A stretch of 64,000 bases of DNA from Nannocystis sp. (GTDB lineage Bacteria > Myxococcota_A > Polyangia > Nannocystales > Nannocystaceae). The notes beneath the pieces were generated by a model. It did not search any database and was not told the DNA's origin. It saw only the letters and a program-made list of their open reading frames with translations. The stretch is from the NCBI GenBank assembly GCA_016712315.1, contig JADJRG010000022.1:992001-1056000 (forward strand), in the 5' to 3' direction. The position numbers were made by a program, and so were the translations under genes. Positions 58,312-64,000 of this stretch are shown piece by piece (the first letter of the stretch is position 1; the number at the start of each line of letters is the position of its first letter).

Positions 58312-60870
58312 TTGACTACGTTCAGTTTTCCAGCCTCACAACGAGCGGTCCTTATCTTCGGCACAACCATATCCCCACTCGGCGGGCCGTCCGTGGCTCT
58401 TGGCGCGCCCGGGCCGCGCTGCGATCGGTCGACGGAGGAGCCGTCCCTCTCGGACTGCTTTCTGAACGTGGCGACCCGGACCTCCCATGCGCTGGCCGTG
58501 ATGTCCGCACGGGGCAACCTCGACTACGGCGAACTGCTGCGGCGGGCCACGACGGTGGCACAGGCCCTGCAGCGGCAGGGCGTGGGCCGCGGTACCCTGG
58601 TCGGTCTGTTCCTGCCGCGCTCGCTCGAAGCCGTGGTCGCGATCCTGGGGACGCTGCTGGCGGGCGGGGCCTACCTTCCGATCGATCCGGACTACCCGCG
58701 GGCGCGCCAGCGCTTCCTGATCGAGGACTCGCAGGTCAAGGTGATCGTGACGGCGCCGAGCCTGGCGATCCCGCCGCCGGAGCTTGCCGACCACCCGATC
58801 GTCGATCTGGATGCGCTGGCCGGGGAGCTGCCGTCCCCTGGGTTTCAGCCCGTCGAGCTATCCCCGGACGACCTGCTGTATGTCCTGTACTCATCCGGAA
58901 GCACCGGGCGACCCAAGGGCATCTGCGGGACCCACGGTGCCACCCTGAACCGGCTGCGCTGGGGATATCAGGCCTTCCCGTTCGCGCCGGAGCGTCCGGA
59001 AGTGGTCGCCCATCGCTCTTCGCTGAACTTCGTGGACTCGGTGGTCGAGCTCTTCTCCGGGTTGCTCTGCGGGGTCCCGACCGCACTGCTTTCCTACGAC
59101 GAGACCAGGTCGCCCAGCCGGATGCTTTCGGCGCTGCATCAGGCGCAGGTGACCCGGCTGACCGTGGTTCCCTCGGTCCTCGATGCGCTGCTGCGGACCG
59201 CTCCTGAGCTGGGCGCGGCGCTGCCGCGGCTTACCCTGTGGGCTTGCAGCGGCGAAGAGCTGACGCTGCCCCTGCTGCGCCAGTTCCGCCTTGCCCACAA
59301 GCTCGCGACCCTGGTCAACATCTACGGCAGCACCGAGGTCACCGCCGACGTGACCTACGCGGTCTTTACACCGGATACGGAGCTTCCGAGCGAGCGGGTC
59401 CCCATCGGAATCGCGATGGCCGGCGCCGAGCTGTCCGTGCTCGATGATCAGCTGCAACCGGTGGCTGACGGGGAAAGCGGGGAGCTGTTCGTCGGCGGGC
59501 CGGTGCTGTCGCGCGGCTACCTGCGGCGCCCGGAGGAGCAGGCCCTGCGCTTCCTTGCGCATCCGCGGCGACCCGGCGAGCAGATCTTCCGCACCGGGGA
59601 CCGCGTGCGCCGTGGCGAGGATGGTCAGCTCTACTTTCTTGGCCGGACTGACAACCAGATCAAGATCCTCGGGATCCGCATCGAGCCCGAAGAGATCGAG
59701 CGGACGTTGCTCGCGGCCTGCCCGGGGCTGAGCCAGCTCGCGGTGGTGGTCAGGGAGACGCCTGGACAGCCGCAGTCACGCCGGCTCTGCGCGTTCTTTG
59801 CGCCCGCCCAGTACGATCCGGAGCTGCTGCAGACCGCGGCCCGGCAGCGGCTGCCGTCCGCGACAATACCCAAGGAGTTCCTGCCGACGAGCGGCCTGCC
59901 GCTATTGCCCGGCGGTAAGCTCGATCGGCGCACCCTGGCCACCTGGGCCAACCATTCCCCCCGCAATGTACAGCCTGCGCAGGAGCCGCGCTCGGACACC
60001 GAACGGCGGCTGGCCGCGCTGTTTGCGACCCTGCTCGGTCAGGCTCCTATCTCTCGGCAAGACTCCTTTATGGCGCTCGGCGGCGGCTCGCTGGCGCTTG
60101 CCGAGCTGCTTGACGCGCTGGACCGGTGCTTTCGTGCCACGTTCCTGGACAGCGTGCTGGTGTATCGGCAGCCGCTATTCCAGCTGGCTCGCTGGATTGA
60201 CGAGGGGACCGCCCCCGCGCCCGAGTCCGAGCCACCGGCGGAGCAGATCCTGTCGCTGTCCACCGTCGATTCAGCGGCTGCGATCCGCTTTGCCGCCGAG
60301 GTCGACGCCCAGCGGGAGCCGCTGACCTTGGTGACGGACTTGAGCCTGGAGGATCAGATCCCCTACGTGTCGCCGATTGTGGCCTGCAGCCTGGCTGATG
60401 GCGTGTCGTTTGTGGCCAGGGACTGCGGCAGCGGGAAGCTGGTCGGCTTCTGCCTGGCTCATGACTTCTGCAGCCCGGCCGGGGTCGCGTTGGCAGAGAT
60501 CTCGTCGCGGCTGCGGCCGATAGTTCAGATCCTGACCGAGATCGAATCCGAGTATGTGACGCTGTGTGGCCAGCCTGCTCTCGGAGAGGTCGTGCAGCTG
60601 TCGCTGACCGGAGTCTCCCCCGAGATCGATGGCTACGAGCTGGCGCGCCGTCTGGAGCAGCGGACCCTGGACGCGGCGCGGCTGCGCGGCTACCGTCGTG
60701 CGCTCACCATCTGCACCAGTCGCATCACCTCGGTGCTGGCCGAGCGCACCGGCTTTCAACGGCTCTCTGCATTCGACTATGCCACCTACGAAATCGATGG
60801 GCAGCGGGTCTTTCAACCGCTAGCGGCGCGGCATCGCGAGATCGTTCTTTACGTCAAGGATCTATCATGA
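58312..60870 (+). CDS. Ebony-like A-T-GNAT synthetase 1
   Basis: 852 aa from TTG 58312; GTG 58393 is another possible start, and the adenylation domain begins soon after. The A domain spans about 45-550: YSSGSTGRPKG near 192, NIYGSTEVTADV near 337, GRTDNQIKILGIRI near 443, and LPGGKLDRRTL. The T domain has GGGSLALAELL with its Ser near 593. The last 200 residues are arylalkylamine N-acetyltransferase-like (ALTICTSRITSVLAERTGFQ). This is the domain order of insect Ebony, which joins beta-alanine to amines. The selectivity pocket reads FVDSV where alpha-amino acid domains have F-Asp-x-S. Overlaps the SET gene (ATGA). Confidence 0.85.
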   Translation: MTTFSFPASQRAVLIFGTTISPLGGPSVALGAPGPRCDRSTEEPSLSDCFLNVATRTSHALAVMSARGNLDYGELLRRATTVAQALQRQGVGRGTLVGLFLPRSLEAVVAILGTLLAGGAYLPIDPDYPRARQRFLIEDSQVKVIVTAPSLAIPPPELADHPIVDLDALAGELPSPGFQPVELSPDDLLYVLYSSGSTGRPKGICGTHGATLNRLRWGYQAFPFAPERPEVVAHRSSLNFVDSVVELFSGLLCGVPTALLSYDETRSPSRMLSALHQAQVTRLTVVPSVLDALLRTAPELGAALPRLTLWACSGEELTLPLLRQFRLAHKLATLVNIYGSTEVTADVTYAVFTPDTELPSERVPIGIAMAGAELSVLDDQLQPVADGESGELFVGGPVLSRGYLRRPEEQALRFLAHPRRPGEQIFRTGDRVRRGEDGQLYFLGRTDNQIKILGIRIEPEEIERTLLAACPGLSQLAVVVRETPGQPQSRRLCAFFAPAQYDPELLQTAARQRLPSATIPKEFLPTSGLPLLPGGKLDRRTLATWANHSPRNVQPAQEPRSDTERRLAALFATLLGQAPISRQDSFMALGGGSLALAELLDALDRCFRATFLDSVLVYRQPLFQLARWIDEGTAPAPESEPPAEQILSLSTVDSAAAIRFAAEVDAQREPLTLVTDLSLEDQIPYVSPIVACSLADGVSFVARDCGSGKLVGFCLAHDFCSPAGVALAEISSRLRPIVQILTEIESEYVTLCGQPALGEVVQLSLTGVSPEIDGYELARRLEQRTLDAARLRGYRRALTICTSRITSVLAERTGFQRLSAFDYATYEIDGQRVFQPLAARHREIVLYVKDLS

Positions 60871-61259
60871 GCTCCCTCCCGCACCACAAGGTCTGCACCC
60901 GACTGAGAGCCTCCAAGATTCACGGCATCGGCGTGTTCGCGATCTGTCCCATCAAAGCGGGGACGATGATCTTCCCGGGGGATCAGACGGATATGATCTG
61001 GGTCGACAAGAGCGCGCTTCCGAATCTGAGCCCGGCCGAGAAGCAGATGTACGCAGACTTCTGCCTGCACCGCGGCGATCGCCTTGGCTGCCCGTCGAGC
61101 TTCGACTCCCTGACACCCGGTTGGTATGTGAACCACAACCCCACCGACCCCAACCTGACGTACTCCCTGCAGGACTACTCGTTCTATGCCGCCCGCGACA
61201 TCGCCGAAGGGGAAGAGCTGACCGCCAACTACCACCTGTACTCGGACAACGTCGTCTAG
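60867..61259 (+). CDS. small SET-domain protein
   Basis: 130 aa. SET hallmarks: IHGIGVFAICPIKAGTMI near the start, GWYVNHNPTDPNLTYS (variant of NHSCxPN), and IAEGEELTANYHLYSD (GEELTxDY). SET proteins transfer methyl groups from S-adenosylmethionine to lysine. The start overlaps the stop of the first Ebony-like gene, and the second follows 7 nt later, so it is part of the operon. The target could be a protein or the pathway's own amine substrate. Confidence 0.82.
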   Translation: MSSLPHHKVCTRLRASKIHGIGVFAICPIKAGTMIFPGDQTDMIWVDKSALPNLSPAEKQMYADFCLHRGDRLGCPSSFDSLTPGWYVNHNPTDPNLTYSLQDYSFYAARDIAEGEELTANYHLYSDNVV

Positions 61260-61265
61260 GTACAT

Positions 61266-63716
61266 ATGATCGCCAGCCCAGCCAGTGTGGCGGCCGCCTT
61301 CGTCGAGGTCGCGCAGCGCACACCCGCGATGCGCGCCGTTTTCTGTAGCGCGCAATCTCTATCCTTCGGCCAGCTGCAGGCGCGCGCGCTGCGGGTGGCG
61401 CAGGGCCTACGTGGCTACGGTGTGGCACCGGGGACTGGCGTCGTCCTGGCCATTCCGCGCTCGGTCGAGTCCGTGGTCGCAGTCCTCGGGATCCTCTTGG
61501 CCGGGGGCTTCTACGTCCCCATCGACCCGACCTATCCCGCCGAGCGGCAGCGCTTCATCGCCGCCGACTGCGGGGCCGCGCTGGTCCTGACGGGCGGCGC
61601 CCAAGCGGACAGCAGCCCGCTGTCGGCGGCGCTGCCCCACATCGACATCGGGTCGCTGGAAGCGGCGAACGCCGGGACCGAAGCGCTGGTGCTGCCGCCA
61701 GGGGATCCGACGCAGGCCCTGCTCTGCATCATCTACACATCGGGGAGCACGGGTCGCCCCAAGGGGGTCTGCGTGCGGCAGGCAGGAATGCTGCATCGCT
61801 GGCGCTGGGGCTGGCAGCGTTATCCCTTTAGCGCGGATGACGTGGTCGCGCACCGCTCCTCCCTCAACTTCCTCGACTCGGCCACGGAGCTGCTCGGGAG
61901 TCTGCTGCAGGGGGTGCCGGTCGCGATCATCCGGCCTGAAGAAGTGGCGGATCTTTCCCGCATGGTGCAGGTCCTCGCCGCGCATCGTGTTACGCGCCTG
62001 ACCCTGGTCCCCTCCCTGCTTTCGGCGTTCTTGGGGGTCTATCCCGAGCTCGGTCGGGAATTGCCGAGGATCTCGCTGTGGATCAGCAGCGGGGAGGTGC
62101 TGAGCGCAGCGCTGCTTCGCCGGTTCCGCGCCGCCTGCCCGCATGCGACGCTGCTAAACCTGTACGGCAGCACCGAGATCTCGGCCGATGTGACTTGCGC
62201 CGAGTTCACCCCGCAGACGGCGCTGCCCGAGCGCCGCGTACCCATCGGATCCGCGGTCGCAGGGGCCGAGCTGTGGGTTTTGGGTGAGGATGGCAGCCCC
62301 GTGGAGGCCGGTGCTACCGGCGAGCTGTTCGTCGGCGGGCCGATCCTGTGCCGCAGTTACTGGCAACGTCCGGAGGAAGATCAGGTCCGCTTCGTGTACC
62401 CCGGGGTTGCCGGCGGCTCCCGGCTGTTTCGCACCGGCGACCGCGTCCGCGCGCTGGCCGACGGCCAGCTGGAGTACCTGGGGCGGGTCGACAACCAGGT
62501 CAAGGTCAATGGCGTCCGGATCGAGCTGGAGGAGATCGAGCTGGTGGTGGCCGCGCTGCTGCCGACGGGAGGACACGCCGCCGCGGTCGCCGTGCCCAGC
62601 CCCGCTGATCCAGAGACCCGCCGACTCTGGCTGTTCGTTGCCCCCGCAGACATCGCGGTCGAGCCCCTGCGAGAGCGCATGAGGGCGCAGCTGCCACCGC
62701 CGCTTGTTCCATCGCGCATCATGGCCCTGGCAGCGCTACCGCTGGTTCCCAGCGGCAAGTTCGACCGGCAGGCGCTCATCCGCCAGGCGATGGGTATTGA
62801 GCAGAGCCCGCGCGCTCAGCCGGTCGTCCTGCTGCCCGATGAGCAGGAGCTGGCGGCGCTGTACTCGACCCTGCTCGGCATCGCGCCGGTGTCCCGCGAG
62901 GACTGCTTTGGCGCGCTCGGTGGTGACTCGCTGGCGCTGGCCCAGCTGCTGGCCCGGCTGGCGGCCCGCGGCGTCCCGGCCCCGGCGCTGCCGCCGGCGC
63001 AGGTGCGGCAGGCGCCCCTGTGGCAGGTCGCCCGCTGGCTCGATGGCAGGGACCCGGTTCCGGCCGACGTACCCTCCATGTACGAGGTCGTGGCAGCCGA
63101 GCAGGTGCCGGAAGCGGCGCTTGCTCGCTTCGCCGCCGATCTGTTCGTCGCCCGGGAGCCCGTGTGTGTGGCGCTTGGGCTGACGCGGGACGATGTGCTT
63201 GCGGCGTTTACCCGGACGGTCCGTGGTGCGCAGCGCTTGGGCCTGTCGCTGGTTGCTCGCGATCCACATACGGGCGAGCTGTTCGGCCTCAGCCTGGTCC
63301 TGGACTGGGCCGACCAGCCGCCACCGGATCTTGCCGCCGAGTCGCTGCGGGCGCGGCCCTACTGGGCGCTGGTGTACGAGCTCTGCGACGAGTACGAGCG
63401 GCAGCTTGCATCTCGGCCGGCAGTCGGAGAGCTCCTGGACATGGCCCTGGGCGGTGCCGTGCCGACGGTGGACGGGCTCGCGCTCCTGTACGATCTGGAC
63501 CGCCGCGTCCTGACGGCGGCGCGCGCCCGCGGCTACCGCGGGGCGGCGACGCTCTGCTTCCACGAGGTGACGCGACACCTGGCCGAGAGGCTCGGGTTCG
63601 TCCGGCACACGGCGCGCTCGCTGACCACCTACGAGTATGAGGGGCGGCGCCTGCTGGAGTCCGCGGCTCCGGTTCACAAGGAGGCGGTCCTTATGGCGAA
63701 GGACCTGCGCGATTGA
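61266..63716 (+). CDS. Ebony-like A-T-GNAT synthetase 2
   Basis: 816 aa, same layout as the first protein. The A domain has YTSGSTGRPKG near 156, NLYGSTEISADV, GRVDNQVKVNGVRI, and LVPSGKFDRQAL. The T domain has GGDSLALAQLL with its Ser near 555. The C-terminal GNAT-like domain (about 615-816) shows SLVARDPHTGELFGL and LAERLGFVRHTARSLTTYEY. The pocket reads FLDSA (Leu235, Asp236), again without Asp235. Divergence from module 1 argues for two different acyl or amine substrates or for two successive steps. Confidence 0.85.
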   Translation: MIASPASVAAAFVEVAQRTPAMRAVFCSAQSLSFGQLQARALRVAQGLRGYGVAPGTGVVLAIPRSVESVVAVLGILLAGGFYVPIDPTYPAERQRFIAADCGAALVLTGGAQADSSPLSAALPHIDIGSLEAANAGTEALVLPPGDPTQALLCIIYTSGSTGRPKGVCVRQAGMLHRWRWGWQRYPFSADDVVAHRSSLNFLDSATELLGSLLQGVPVAIIRPEEVADLSRMVQVLAAHRVTRLTLVPSLLSAFLGVYPELGRELPRISLWISSGEVLSAALLRRFRAACPHATLLNLYGSTEISADVTCAEFTPQTALPERRVPIGSAVAGAELWVLGEDGSPVEAGATGELFVGGPILCRSYWQRPEEDQVRFVYPGVAGGSRLFRTGDRVRALADGQLEYLGRVDNQVKVNGVRIELEEIELVVAALLPTGGHAAAVAVPSPADPETRRLWLFVAPADIAVEPLRERMRAQLPPPLVPSRIMALAALPLVPSGKFDRQALIRQAMGIEQSPRAQPVVLLPDEQELAALYSTLLGIAPVSREDCFGALGGDSLALAQLLARLAARGVPAPALPPAQVRQAPLWQVARWLDGRDPVPADVPSMYEVVAAEQVPEAALARFAADLFVAREPVCVALGLTRDDVLAAFTRTVRGAQRLGLSLVARDPHTGELFGLSLVLDWADQPPPDLAAESLRARPYWALVYELCDEYERQLASRPAVGELLDMALGGAVPTVDGLALLYDLDRRVLTAARARGYRGAATLCFHEVTRHLAERLGFVRHTARSLTTYEYEGRRLLESAAPVHKEAVLMAKDLRD

Positions 63717-63780
63717 CTTCTGCCGGCCGCTCCAGACGGGCCTGTTCGAGCCCGGTCCGGGCGCTAGCATCAGAGCGACC

Positions 63781-64000
63781 ATGAGCTTCCGCTACCTGAC
63801 TCCAAAGGCCGTCATCCGTAGCAGCCCGCTGGGTGGGCGCGGCGCCTTTGCCACCCAGCCGATCGCCGATGGCGAGCTGGTCGCGGTGTTCGGCGGCCGC
63901 GTGAGAGCGAGATCGACTCCGCCGACTTCATCAACCACTCGTGCGATCCCAACTGCGGCATCCGAGGTCACCTGTTGCTATTTGCCCGGTCCGCGATTGC
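63781..64000 (+). pseudogene. second SET-domain gene, apparently with an internal loss, cut by the window end
   Basis: ATG 63781 reads RYLTPKAVIRSSPLGGRGAF ATQPIADGELVAVFGG. At about 63900 the frame breaks and continues one base off as ESEIDSADFINHSCDPNCGI, the canonical NHSCDPN SET motif. About 25-30 residues usual between these blocks are missing. Either the gene is damaged or the assembly is. The C-terminus lies beyond the window. Confidence 0.6.

Overview
The window looks like a piece of myxobacterial chromosome, most likely Nannocystis-type (order Nannocystales). It is very GC-rich with strong third-position G/C. It carries many lipoproteins whose lipobox cysteine is followed by long Ser/Thr/Gly/Asp linkers, and eukaryotic-type Ser/Thr kinases. 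Several single-gene units start 6-10 nt after a TATAAT-like hexamer, which suggests leaderless mRNAs. The assignment is by sequence character only.

Positions 1-20664 are ordinary chromosome. There is a translationally coupled three-gene operon of exported proteins (minus strand), then PEP synthase, a Sua5-type tRNA threonylcarbamoyl-AMP synthase, a CapA-like lipoprotein, an NlpC/P60 lipoprotein, a zincin, a Ser/Thr kinase, a zinc-ribbon thioredoxin and a metallophosphoesterase. These are followed by a beta-propeller lipoprotein, a three-gene membrane cluster ending in an HTTM (vitamin K carboxylase-like) protein, an FG-GAP lipoprotein and a MATE/ANK-like transporter.

Positions 20665-52480 form an accessory island bracketed by two inverted copies of one recombination module. 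Each module has a tyrosine integrase, a MerR-like excisionase and a small divergent ORF, and both share one promoter/operator design. The left edge cuts a Tat-lipoprotein gene and the right edge cuts a kinase gene. The cargo is an insecticidal-type Tc toxin locus: a 3117-aa TcA, then a TcB-TcC fusion broken by three single-base frame changes, with a toxin tip of different composition and a small overlapping gene that may be its immunity gene. Downstream are degraded Tc fragments, an orphan candidate tip/immunity pair, IS21-associated fragments, an 8-bp minisatellite, a KfrA-like HTH/coiled-coil gene split by an IS3-type element, and a frameshifted membrane-protein gene.

Positions 52484-57000 are a scrapyard: a P-loop-less kinase, an N-truncated IS91-like transposase, a xanthine-dehydrogenase-family chimera and 109-bp direct repeats.

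Positions 57044-64000 hold the most exciting system. It has a PhyH-type dioxygenase followed by two A-T-GNAT proteins with the layout of insect Ebony (beta-alanyl amine synthase), interleaved with small SET-domain proteins. Both adenylation domains lack the usual Asp235 and carry an Asp at 236, the pattern of beta-alanine-activating domains. This predicts a bacterial route to beta-aminoacyl amine conjugates.
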